Assembly (NCBI GenBank): GCA_036378155.1
Contig: DASUXA010000087.1
Span: forward strand, 1 to 17,795
Source of the DNA: DASUXA01 sp036378155
GTDB taxonomy: Bacteria > Actinomycetota > Actinomycetes > Mycobacteriales > Micromonosporaceae
Length of the DNA stretch: 17,795 nucleotides
Direction of reading: 5' to 3'
Shown: positions 6,873 to 13,148 of the stretch, piece after piece
Layout: the number at the start of each line of letters is the position of its first letter
Position numbering within the stretch: position 1 is the first letter of the stretch
Made by a program: the position numbers and the translations under genes
Notes under the pieces: generated by a model
What the model saw: only the letters and a program-made list of their open reading frames with translations
Database searches by the model: none
What the model was told of the DNA's origin: nothing

Positions 6873-7925
6873 TCACGCCCTGCCGCGCCGCGACCGCGTC
6901 GACTGGGCGCGGGCCTCCGCCGCCAGTCGACGCTCCCGCCGCCGAGTCTGCCACGCCTGTTCCCGGCGTAGTTTGTGCCACGACTCTAAACGCCGGACCG
7001 ACAACTCGCCCCGCTCGACCGCCGCGCGTACCGCGCAGTCCGGTTCGTCGAAATGCGCGCAGTCGGCGAACCGACACCCCGCCGCGAAGGCGTCGACATC
7101 GGCGAACGTCCGGTCGATGCCGTCCGCCGCGTCGAACAGCCCCACCCCGCGCAACCCCGGGGTGTCCAGGACCGCGCCGCCGCCGGGCAGCGGCACCAGC
7201 GCGCGGTACGTCGTGGTGTGCCGACCCCGCCCATCCGCGCGGCGGATCCGCTGGGTCGCCATGACGGTCGCCCCCGCCAGGGCGTTCACCAGCGACGACT
7301 TGCCGGCGCCGGAACGGCCGAGCAGCCCGAGGGTGCGGTTCGGCGCGACCAGCGCGCGCAGGTCCGCCAAGCCGTCGCCGCGCGCGACGCTGACCGGGTA
7401 CACCGGCACGCCCGGCGCGCACTCGGCGACCTGGCCGGCGACCGCGACCGGGTCGGCGGCGAGATCGGCCTTCGTCAGTACCACCAGCGGCTGGGCACCC
7501 GACTCCCAGGCGAGCGCGAGCAGCCGCTCGATCCGGCCCGGATCGGGCTCCGGGTCCATCGGCTCCACGACCGCGGCGAGGTCGACGTTCGCGGCGAGTA
7601 CCTGGCCGACGGACCGGCGGTCCGCGACGCCCCGCACGATCGCGGTGCGCCGCGGCAGTACCGCGTCCAGCGTGACCCGCTGGTCCGGCCAGCAGCACAA
7701 CACCACCCAGTCGCCGGCGCACGGCAGCACGCGCGGGTCGCGGGCGGCGGCAGCCAGTACCGAGCCGGACAGGCTGGACCGGACCGGGCCGGTCGCCGCG
7801 AGCGCGGTACACACGCCCTGGTCCACGCGGGTGACGCGGGCCGGCAGGTGACCCGGGCGGTCGAAGCGGCGGTACGCCGAGGCGAGGTCGGCGTCCCAGC
7901 CGACCGAGGCGAGATCGAAAGTCAT
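6873..7925 (-). CDS. rsgA: Ribosome small-subunit-dependent GTPase A (RsgA)
   Basis: A 350-residue circularly permuted GTPase that checks late 30S ribosome maturation in the cytoplasm. The G motifs appear in permuted order: G4 TKAD (151-154), then G1 GRSGAGKS (203-210), a G2-like GRHTTT (234-239), and G3 DTPG (254-257). The N-terminal 30-100 region is the OB-fold part. The C-terminal zinc subdomain has Cys284, Cys289, His291 and Cys297 (CRFADCAHFDEPDC), and a very Arg-rich tail (317-350) suits rRNA contact. The ATG at 7925 is followed by a typical actinobacterial GWDADLASAYR N-terminus. It lies 196 nt upstream of uvrA on the same strand, but uvrA has its own promoter candidate. The leader carries a 10-bp perfect hairpin. 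Assignment is firm. Confidence 0.94.
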   Translation of the reverse strand: MTFDLASVGWDADLASAYRRFDRPGHLPARVTRVDQGVCTALAATGPVRSSLSGSVLAAAARDPRVLPCAGDWVVLCCWPDQRVTLDAVLPRRTAIVRGVADRRSVGQVLAANVDLAAVVEPMDPEPDPGRIERLLALAWESGAQPLVVLTKADLAADPVAVAGQVAECAPGVPVYPVSVARGDGLADLRALVAPNRTLGLLGRSGAGKSSLVNALAGATVMATQRIRRADGRGRHTTTYRALVPLPGGGAVLDTPGLRGVGLFDAADGIDRTFADVDAFAAGCRFADCAHFDEPDCAVRAAVERGELSVRRLESWHKLRREQAWQTRRRERRLAAEARAQSTRSRRGRA

Positions 7926-7951
7926 GGTCGTGGCCCTGTCCTGAGTAGGAG

Positions 7952-7974
7952 CGCGTCAGCGACGCGCTGACGCG
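7952..7974 (-). promoter_or_regulatory. Perfect hairpin/operator in the rsgA leader
   Basis: Two 10-bp arms, CGCGTCAGCG and CGCTGACGCG, are separated by only ACG. It lies 26-48 nt upstream of the rsgA ATG. As RNA it would form a very stable stem-loop close to the ribosome site; as DNA it would be a 23-bp dyad for a dimeric regulator. Which role applies cannot be decided from sequence. Confidence 0.5.
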
Positions 7975-8008
7975 GCGGGAACACAGCCGAACACTCGTCC
8001 CACCTCCT

Positions 8009-8047
8009 CGTGACCACGTCTGTGCCGGTCACGCTTGTCGTGACCGG
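8009..8047. promoter_or_regulatory. CGTGACC motif cluster with a perfect inverted repeat, candidate operator
   Basis: CCGGTCACG (8025-8033) and CGTGACCGG (8039-8047) are perfect 9-bp arms around CTTGT. A further CGTGACC copy stands at 8009-8015. The cluster lies in the 196-bp divergent space between rsgA and the mycothiol-enzyme gene, a place suited to a shared regulator. The regulator is unknown. Confidence 0.5.
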
Positions 8048-8088
8048 GTCCTGCCGTCACCTGGACGGTACGGCTGTGGACAACGCGC

Positions 8089-8114
8089 GGAAACCGAAAT
8101 TTCTCGGGTACCGT
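8089..8114 (+). promoter_or_regulatory. Candidate promoter of the mycothiol-enzyme gene, ECF-like or leaderless
   Basis: GGAAAC (8089-8094) is followed after 16 nt by CCGTC (8111-8115), the layout of ECF sigma promoters (GGAAC then CGT). The overlapping TACCGT (8109-8114) also fits TANNNT and ends 7 nt before the GTG at 8122, predicting a leaderless transcript. Either reading puts the transcription start at the start codon. Confidence 0.45.
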
Positions 8115-8121
8115 CAGCGAC

Positions 8122-8838
8122 GTGAGCGCGGACCCCCTCGACCTGATGCCGGAAGTGGATCACGCGACCGAGCGCCTGCTCGGCACCGTCGACGGACTCA
8201 CCGACGCCGACATGCGCCGACCGTCGCTGTGTCGCGGCTGGACACGCGGACACGTGCTGACCCACCTCGCCCGCAACGCCGACGGATTGACGAACCTGCT
8301 CACCTGGGCGCGCACGGGGGTGGTCACGCCGCAGTACGAAAGCTGGGACAGGCGTAACGCGGACATCGAAGACGGTGCGGGTCGTGACGCCGCCGCGCTG
8401 GCCGACGACCTTCGTGCCGCGGCTCGACGGTTCGCCGTCGCGGTCGAGACGATGCCTCCCGAGGCGTGGTCGGTGGAACTACCGCTGCACAGCGGGCCGC
8501 AGCGGGCGGCACGGATCGTGTGGCGCCGACTGCGTGAGGTCGAGGTGCACCATGTCGACCTCGACGCCGGGTACGGCCCGACCGAGTGGCCGGACGCGTT
8601 CAGCCACCGCCTGTTGCACGAGGTCGTCGCGCAGTTCTCCGGGCGGGGGACCGTGCCGGCGGTGCGACTGCGCGCCGACGGCGTGAGGCACGAACTGTCG
8701 ATCGGCTCGACCGCCGCGGCACCCCTGGTCAGCGGGCCGGCGTCGGCGGTCGCCGCATGGCTGACCGGGCGGTCGCCGGGTGCCGAGCTGACCGTCGAAC
8801 CCGAAGGGCCGTTGCCGGCCGTACCGGATTGGATCTGA
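8122..8838 (+). CDS. Mycothiol-dependent enzyme of the maleylpyruvate isomerase/DinB family
   Basis: A 238-residue cytoplasmic protein with the two-domain build of mycothiol-dependent maleylpyruvate isomerase. The N-terminal DinB-like four-helix bundle (about 10-165) carries a metal triad expected at His48 (GHVLTHLA), Glu139 and His143 (LREVEVHHVDL); the spacing matches the His52/Glu144/His148 site of the Corynebacterium enzyme. Residues 178-238 are the SCP2-like C-terminal domain typical of the family. Members use the actinobacterial thiol mycothiol for isomerisation or conjugation; the substrate here is unknown, and no gentisate-pathway genes lie nearby, so maleylpyruvate is not implied. 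The start is the GTG at 8122, which has no ribosome site and a -10 box just upstream. The next gene begins one base after its stop, so the two form an operon. Confidence 0.87.
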   Translation: MSADPLDLMPEVDHATERLLGTVDGLTDADMRRPSLCRGWTRGHVLTHLARNADGLTNLLTWARTGVVTPQYESWDRRNADIEDGAGRDAAALADDLRAAARRFAVAVETMPPEAWSVELPLHSGPQRAARIVWRRLREVEVHHVDLDAGYGPTEWPDAFSHRLLHEVVAQFSGRGTVPAVRLRADGVRHELSIGSTAAAPLVSGPASAVAAWLTGRSPGAELTVEPEGPLPAVPDWI

Positions 8839-8839
8839 C

Positions 8840-9520
8840 ATGACGTACACCGGCCAGGTACAGCCCGGCGGCGCGCCGGACGTGCGCGAACTGTCGCGCC
8901 TCACCGTCACCAAGATCTCGGTGGGGCCGATGGACAACAACGCGTACCTGCTGCGTTGCCGGCAGACCGGCGAGCAACTGCTCGTCGACGCCGCCAACGA
9001 ACCGCAGCGACTGCTGGCGCTGGTCGGCGACAGCAGTCCGGGGGCAGTGCCCCGCGACAGCGGCCTGCGGGCGGTGGTCACCACGCACCGGCACGGCGAC
9101 CACTGGCAGGCTCTGGTCGACGTGGTCCAGGCCACCGACGCGCAGTCGATCGCGCACTCCGCCGACGCCGAGGCGATCCCGCTGGTCACCACGGTCGTCG
9201 AGGACGGCGACACGGTCATGGTCGGCGACTGTCCGCTGGAGGTCATCCACCTCGTCGGGCACACGCCCGGCTCGATCGCGCTGCTGTACCGCGACCCGGA
9301 CGGTCACCCGCACCTGTTCACCGGGGACAGCCTGTTCCCCGGCGGGGTGGGCAACACGTTCGGCGATCCGGACGCCTTCACGTCGCTGCTGCACGACGTG
9401 GAGACCAAGCTCTTCGACCGCCTGCCGGACGAAACCTGGGTGTACCCGGGACACGGGCGCGACACCACCCTCGGCGCCGAGCGTCCGGCGATCCCCGAGT
9501 GGCGCGCACGGGGCTGGTGA
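8840..9520 (+). CDS. MBL-fold metallo-hydrolase, glyoxalase II-like
   Basis: A 226-residue metallo-beta-lactamase-fold hydrolase. Metal ligands are visible in order: THRHGDH (His83, His85, Asp87, His88), GHTPGS (His141), TGDSLF (Asp163) and YPGHG (His205). This is the dinuclear zinc/iron set of the glyoxalase II and thioester-hydrolase branch. There is no signal peptide, so it is cytoplasmic. It starts one base after the stop of the mycothiol-dependent enzyme, which makes coupled translation likely. The pairing suggests hydrolysis of a mycothiol thioester or related adduct, parallel to the glutathione glyoxalase system (inference). A homologous hydrolase gene lies near uvrA in mycobacteria as well, as far as I recall. 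The exact substrate is not readable. Confidence 0.9.
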   Translation: MTYTGQVQPGGAPDVRELSRLTVTKISVGPMDNNAYLLRCRQTGEQLLVDAANEPQRLLALVGDSSPGAVPRDSGLRAVVTTHRHGDHWQALVDVVQATDAQSIAHSADAEAIPLVTTVVEDGDTVMVGDCPLEVIHLVGHTPGSIALLYRDPDGHPHLFTGDSLFPGGVGNTFGDPDAFTSLLHDVETKLFDRLPDETWVYPGHGRDTTLGAERPAIPEWRARGW

Positions 9521-9526
9521 GAGCAT

Positions 9527-9552
9527 CGGCGGCCCGCCACGCCCGCCGTCTT
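9527..9552 (+). terminator. Possible terminator after the metallo-hydrolase gene
   Basis: CGGCGG (9527-9532) pairs with CCGCCG (9543-9548) across a 10-nt loop and is followed by a short pyrimidine run, TCTTTC. It starts 7 nt after the hydrolase stop and would separate it from vapB. The stem is short, so this is a weak call. Confidence 0.35.
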
Positions 9553-9556
9553 TCAG

Positions 9557-9584
9557 ATATACTCCTGCCCGAAGGCGTATATAC
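9557..9584 (+). promoter_or_regulatory. Candidate vapBC promoter/operator
   Basis: ATATAC occurs at 9557-9562 and again at 9579-9584, 22 bp or about two helical turns apart, in an AT-rich island. The second copy lies in the 8-bp palindrome GTATATAC (9577-9584). TATACT (9558-9563) is a good -10 box. VapB-type ribbon-helix-helix antitoxins bind such repeats over their own promoter, so autoregulation is likely. Confidence 0.5.
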
Positions 9585-9595
9585 GGGTGGGCGGC

Positions 9596-9805
9596 ATGAC
9601 CAAGATTTTGATCGACGTTGACGACCAGATGTTGGCGGAAGCGGCGGAACTGCTCGGGACGAAGACAAAGAAGGACACCGTCAATTCGGCGTTGTCTGAG
9701 ACGGTCCAGCGGCTGAGGCGGGCGAACGCTCTGGCCAACCTCAGCGAGCGAGCGGAAGCGGGCGACTTCGATGTGCTCCTTGACCGCTCCGCCTACCGTC
9801 GGTGA
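9596..9805 (+). CDS. vapB: VapB-type antitoxin (ribbon-helix-helix)
   Basis: A 69-residue antitoxin expected to bind and neutralise the adjacent PIN-domain RNase and to repress its own operon. Residues 3-8 (KILIDV) form the DNA-contacting beta-strand of a ribbon-helix-helix fold, followed by two helices to about residue 45. The C-terminal segment (LSERAEAGDFDVLLDR, about 50-65) is the usual toxin-wrapping tail with an acidic/aromatic patch. I chose the ATG at 9596; an in-frame GTG at 9587 would add only three residues. The stop overlaps the toxin start as GTGA (9802-9805). Codons such as AAG ATT TTG and ACA are less GC-biased than in neighbouring genes, which suggests acquisition. Confidence 0.9.
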   Translation: MTKILIDVDDQMLAEAAELLGTKTKKDTVNSALSETVQRLRRANALANLSERAEAGDFDVLLDRSAYRR

Positions 9806-10227
9806 ACCTCACCAGGTATCTGCTCGACACCAGCGCCCTGGTACGCGTCCTTCGTGACGGTACGGTCCGCGACCGGTGGCGCGAGCAGATCGTCGCCGGA
9901 CTCGTCGCGATCTGTCCGGTCGTGGAGTTGGAATTCCTGCACACCGCTCGCTCGAAGGTGGAACGCGAGGAACTGATCGAACTCTTGGCGACGACCTTCA
10001 CCTGGGTGTCCATGCCCGATCAGGTGTTCACCCGGTCGAGCGCTGTCCAGGCGTCATTGACCGACCGCGGCTGGCATCGCTCCGCAGGCGTGGCAGACCT
10101 TCTCGTCGCGACCTGCGCTCAGGCGCACGGCCTCGTGCTGCTGCACTACGACCACGATTTTGAGCAGGTCGCGAAGGTGACGGGACAGCCCGCGTCATGG
10201 ATCGCCGAACCGGGCTCGATCGACTGA
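9802..10227 (+). CDS. vapC: VapC toxin, PIN-domain ribonuclease
   Basis: A 141-residue PIN-domain protein, expected to be a Mg2+-dependent endoribonuclease that cuts a specific RNA (often tRNA or rRNA) and stops growth when the antitoxin is lost. The acidic site is intact: Asp9 in LLDTSALV, Glu44 in VELEFLHTAR, Asp99 in GVADLLVAT, and Asp117 and Asp119 in HYDHDF. It starts with GTG at 9802, overlapping the vapB stop by 4 nt, the standard coupled arrangement. Length is normal for the family and all catalytic residues are present, so it should be active. The RNA target cannot be predicted. Confidence 0.93.
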   Translation: MNLTRYLLDTSALVRVLRDGTVRDRWREQIVAGLVAICPVVELEFLHTARSKVEREELIELLATTFTWVSMPDQVFTRSSAVQASLTDRGWHRSAGVADLLVATCAQAHGLVLLHYDHDFEQVAKVTGQPASWIAEPGSID

Positions 10228-10306
10228 CGCTGCGGCGCGATGCGGGTAGGGAAACCGGTGGGCTGTTGCCTGCCGAATGGACGTGTGTCGGTTGAGGTCC
10301 ACAACA

Positions 10307-10330
10307 CTGGTGATGTACGTACATCACGAG
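10307..10330. promoter_or_regulatory. 18-bp perfect palindrome, orphan operator-like site
   Basis: GTGATGTACGTACATCAC (10310-10327) is perfectly self-complementary with no central spacer, and extends to a 24-bp dyad with one mismatched pair. It lies 82 bp beyond the vapC stop and 120 bp from the end of the convergent hydrolase gene. A zero-loop dyad is a poor RNA hairpin and more like a TetR- or GntR-type operator, but no gene start is near it. Confidence 0.55.
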
Positions 10331-10348
10331 CGTGGTACCCCTGTCGCG

Positions 10349-10456
10349 ACACACCCGGCTCAGGCGGTCACCCGGCCGGCTGCCGGGGGTTCTCAGATCG
10401 GCACACACCCCAGCCCGGCAGCCACCCGACCGGCCGCTCGCATTTCTCAGACCGCC
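10349..10456. repeat. Degenerate 54-bp tandem repeat, two copies
   Basis: Copies at 10349-10402 and 10403-10456 share, among others, the opening ACACACCC, CACCCG.CCGGC and TTCTCAGA, about 70% identity by eye. The second copy overlaps the last codons of the minus-strand hydrolase gene. An internal perfect 10-bp inverted repeat, GGCTGCCGGG (10378-10387) and CCCGGCAGCC (10414-10423), could end transcription of that gene. No coding role was recognised. Confidence 0.5.
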
Positions 10457-12144
10457 CGCGCCTGGGGCAACACGATCGCCGACGGGTACCGCTCGTCGTG
10501 CAGGATCTCCCGACCGCCCGCGCGCAACTCGACCGCGGTGCCCAGCGGCTCACCGGTACCGGGATTGCGCGACCAGCGCGGATGTGCCCCGCCGCTGACC
10601 TGCACGCGGACCCGGTGCCCGGTCTGGAACCGGTACCCCGCCGGCCACAGTTCCACCTCGACCTCGCGCACCTTGCCCGGTGCGGCGTCGGCGACCCGGA
10701 CCAGCCCGTCGCACACGTTCCAGGAGCGACCCGCCGGGTCGACGTCGCACAGCCGCACGAACACGTCGAAATGCGCGAGGTCGGGTCGCACGTACACCAC
10801 CGCCCGCACCGGGCCGGTCACCTCGACCGGGTCGTCCAGCACGTCGGAGGTGTACACCAGCACGTCCGGTCGCGCCTCGAGCCGCCGGTTGTCCCGGCGA
10901 CCGGCGGTCTTGCCGATGAGCAGCGGACCGCCGAGGTTCGGCGTCGGGTCGGCCGGGTCGTACCACAACCGGTCGGGCGGGCCCGCCGGCACCCCGCGAG
11001 GCGATAGGGCGCCGTTCGCACCCAGGTACCACGGCGTCGGCTCGAAGTCCTTCGGCGGCCATTCGGCGAGGTCGCGCCAATCGCCTGCGCCGTCGACGTA
11101 CACGGTGATCCCCGTGCCGCGGTCGGTGGCCGCGGCACCGTCGACGACCGCAGCCGCGCCGTCGACCCCGGACTCCGCGCCGGCACTCGTCGCGCCGGCA
11201 CCGGTGTTCGCCTGGAACCACGCCACCGCCTGCCGCACCGCGAACAGGTACAGCCCCGGACTGCCGTGCGTCCACGGTCCGATGACCAGGCGTGGCGACC
11301 GCCCGGCGCGCAGCAGCGCCGCGTAGTCGCGCAACTGCCACGGCAGGAAGATGTCGTGCCAGCCTCCGATCATCAGCACCGCCGCGTCGACCTCGCCGAT
11401 GCGGTGCGCGTGCCCCAGGTCCGACCAGTACGGGTCGTCCGGATCGCTGTGCCGCAGCCACTCGCGGACGAACGCGACCTCGGCACCCGTGGCGACCAGG
11501 TCCGCCTCGGACAGCGGCAGGTGCGACAACGCCCGACGCAGCCGAGGTTGTCCGCGCAACAACTCCCACTGCCGGGTCAGCAGCGGGGTGTCCTGGGCCT
11601 GCATCAACTCGGCCCAGGTGAGCACGGTGTCCAGCGAGAACGCGCCGCCGGCGTACGTGGAGTCGCGGAACCCGGAAGCGGTGACGATCGTCGCCATCGC
11701 CTTGAGGTCCGGCTTGACGTCCGCGGCGATCGCCCACTGGGTGAAGCCGACGTAGCTGGGCCCGAAGGTGCACAGTTCCCCGCTGTACCAGGACTGCCGG
11801 CGCAACCAGTCCACAGTGTCGACGCCGTCGTCGTGTTCGTGGCGCATCGGCGCGAACGTACCGCCGGAGTCGAACGTGCCCCGGCAGCACTGCACCAGCA
11901 CGTTGAAGCCCTGTTCGGCGAGGGTACGGGCGAGCACGGCGGTCACTCCGCGCCGCCCGTACGGGGTGCGCACCAGCACGGTCGGCGCACCGGTCAGCGC
12001 CGGCTCGTAGTGGTCCGCCCGCAGCACGACACCGTCACGCATCGCGATGTCGAGATCGCGGTGTACCCGCACCAGGCGCGTCGCGGGCCGCGGTAGCTTC
12101 GCGACCCGCCCGAAGATCCTGCTCGCTCCGCTCAGCCGAACCAC
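10447..12144 (-). CDS. CocE/NonD-family hydrolase (peptidase S15 fold)
   Basis: A 565-residue alpha/beta-hydrolase of the CocE/X-prolyl dipeptidyl-peptidase (S15) family, which cleaves esters, amides or Xaa-Pro peptides. The catalytic triad is visible: Ser130 in GPSYVG, Asp264 in GGWHDIF and His293 in GPWTHG, at positions close to those of cocaine esterase. The C-terminal part (about 370-565) is the family jelly-roll domain. There is no signal peptide, so it is probably cytoplasmic. An Ala/Gly/Val-rich low-complexity stretch, about 314-345, sits between the hydrolase core and the YVDGAGDWRDL strand and looks like an insertion. The start is a GTG at 12142-12144 with only a weak purine-rich site. 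It follows the transglycosylase gene by 43 nt on the same strand and is probably the last gene of that cluster. The substrate is unknown. Confidence 0.9.
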   Translation of the reverse strand: MVRLSGASRIFGRVAKLPRPATRLVRVHRDLDIAMRDGVVLRADHYEPALTGAPTVLVRTPYGRRGVTAVLARTLAEQGFNVLVQCCRGTFDSGGTFAPMRHEHDDGVDTVDWLRRQSWYSGELCTFGPSYVGFTQWAIAADVKPDLKAMATIVTASGFRDSTYAGGAFSLDTVLTWAELMQAQDTPLLTRQWELLRGQPRLRRALSHLPLSEADLVATGAEVAFVREWLRHSDPDDPYWSDLGHAHRIGEVDAAVLMIGGWHDIFLPWQLRDYAALLRAGRSPRLVIGPWTHGSPGLYLFAVRQAVAWFQANTGAGATSAGAESGVDGAAAVVDGAAATDRGTGITVYVDGAGDWRDLAEWPPKDFEPTPWYLGANGALSPRGVPAGPPDRLWYDPADPTPNLGGPLLIGKTAGRRDNRRLEARPDVLVYTSDVLDDPVEVTGPVRAVVYVRPDLAHFDVFVRLCDVDPAGRSWNVCDGLVRVADAAPGKVREVEVELWPAGYRFQTGHRVRVQVSGGAHPRWSRNPGTGEPLGTAVELRAGGREILHDERYPSAIVLPQARAV

Positions 12145-12187
12145 CCCCGCTGACGACCCTAGAGCCGGCGCGCGGACGCCGCTCGGC

Positions 12188-13114
12188 TCAGTACGACAGG
12201 CACACGCAGTTGGTCATGAGCGCCTCGACGTTGTCCATGTACCGCGGATTGGGCACCGTGATCGTGCCGTCGTCCAGCCCGACCGCCCCGGCGCCGACGT
12301 TGTACGAGGCGACCACCGCGTCCAGCAGGGTGTACCCCGAGTTGGTGACCGCGGTGTTCGTCAGGTCGAAGTTGTTGCCGAAGTAGTACAGGCCGAAGTA
12401 CATCACCAGCCACTCGAGGTACTCCCCGCCGAGCGACGTGTTGCCGGACAGGGTGTGCACGTCGTAGTCAGTGCCGAAACGCTGGTTCGCCCACGTCGCG
12501 GTGCCCGGCATGATCTGCATGGTGCCGATGCCGCCGTCGCACGCGACGATGGTGGACTGCCAGCCGCTCTCCTGCCAGGCGATCGCCTTCATCAGGTTGC
12601 TCGGGATGGTGATGGCGGGCGCGACGCCGTTCACCTCTTTCGGCAGGCTGCTCGGCGCGACCCCGGCCCAGTACTGGGTGCTGCCCGCCGTGACCAGCGC
12701 GCTCTTGACCGCCGACTTCGCCGCGACCGGACCCTCGTAGGTGGGGCAGGACGGCGACGCCCCGGCGGACGGCGACGTCGGGGCGGGCGCGGGCGGGTGC
12801 GGCGGCGGCGGGACCGCGACGCCCGCCGGGCGGGGGCTGGGCTTGACGGTCCCGGACTTCTTCGGCGACGGCAGCGCCTTCGCCGACCTGGTCCGGCTGG
12901 CGCTGGGCGACGGGGTGGGCGACTGGGTCGGCGCGTCGGTCGCCGGGACCGCAGCGCCGCTGTCTGTGGCCAGGGCGACGAGTTCGACGGCGATCGGGCG
13001 GTGGATGGCGGCCAGCGACACCGCGCTGACCCCCATGAGCAGGGCGCCGACCGCGATGAACACGGAGAAGACGGCGACCGGACGTTTTCGTACAAACGAC
13101 GGAATCCGTGCCAA
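12188..13114 (-). CDS. Secreted or membrane-anchored lytic transglycosylase (SLT domain)
   Basis: A 308-residue peptidoglycan-cleaving enzyme. A basic N-terminus and one hydrophobic helix (about 13-37) form a signal or anchor. A Pro/Ser/Thr/Ala-rich linker (about 55-122) would span the wall. The SLT domain (about 165-300) has catalytic Glu182 in IAWQESGWQ, GIGTMQIMPGTA (195-206) and ASYNVGAGAV (269-278), the three soluble lytic transglycosylase motifs. Cys123, Cys192, Cys303 and Cys305 may form disulfides outside the cell. The start is an uncommon TTG at 13112-13114, backed by a GGGGAGGG ribosome site 4-5 nt upstream, with the basic signal-peptide N-terminus following at once. It starts 34 nt after the DedA gene and precedes the hydrolase, so all three probably share a transcript. 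Confidence 0.92.
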   Translation of the reverse strand: MARIPSFVRKRPVAVFSVFIAVGALLMGVSAVSLAAIHRPIAVELVALATDSGAAVPATDAPTQSPTPSPSASRTRSAKALPSPKKSGTVKPSPRPAGVAVPPPPHPPAPAPTSPSAGASPSCPTYEGPVAAKSAVKSALVTAGSTQYWAGVAPSSLPKEVNGVAPAITIPSNLMKAIAWQESGWQSTIVACDGGIGTMQIMPGTATWANQRFGTDYDVHTLSGNTSLGGEYLEWLVMYFGLYYFGNNFDLTNTAVTNSGYTLLDAVVASYNVGAGAVGLDDGTITVPNPRYMDNVEALMTNCVCLSY

Positions 13115-13148
13115 GTTGCCCTCCCCGTGTCGATTCCGCCGCCAGACG

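Noticed and set aside
9587..9595. GTG at 9587 as the vapB start
   Set aside because: Adds only three residues (MGG) before the typical MTKILIDVDD antitoxin start; the ATG at 9596 fits the family better.
10240..11007. Plus-strand open frames starting after vapC
   Set aside because: They enter the hydrolase gene in antisense, lack a ribosome site and have low-complexity sequence; the 54-bp repeat alone explains the repeated peptide in one of them.
13115..13148. c-di-AMP (ydaO-type) riboswitch before the transglycosylase gene
   Set aside because: Only 34 nt separate it from the upstream gene, far too short for the known aptamer.
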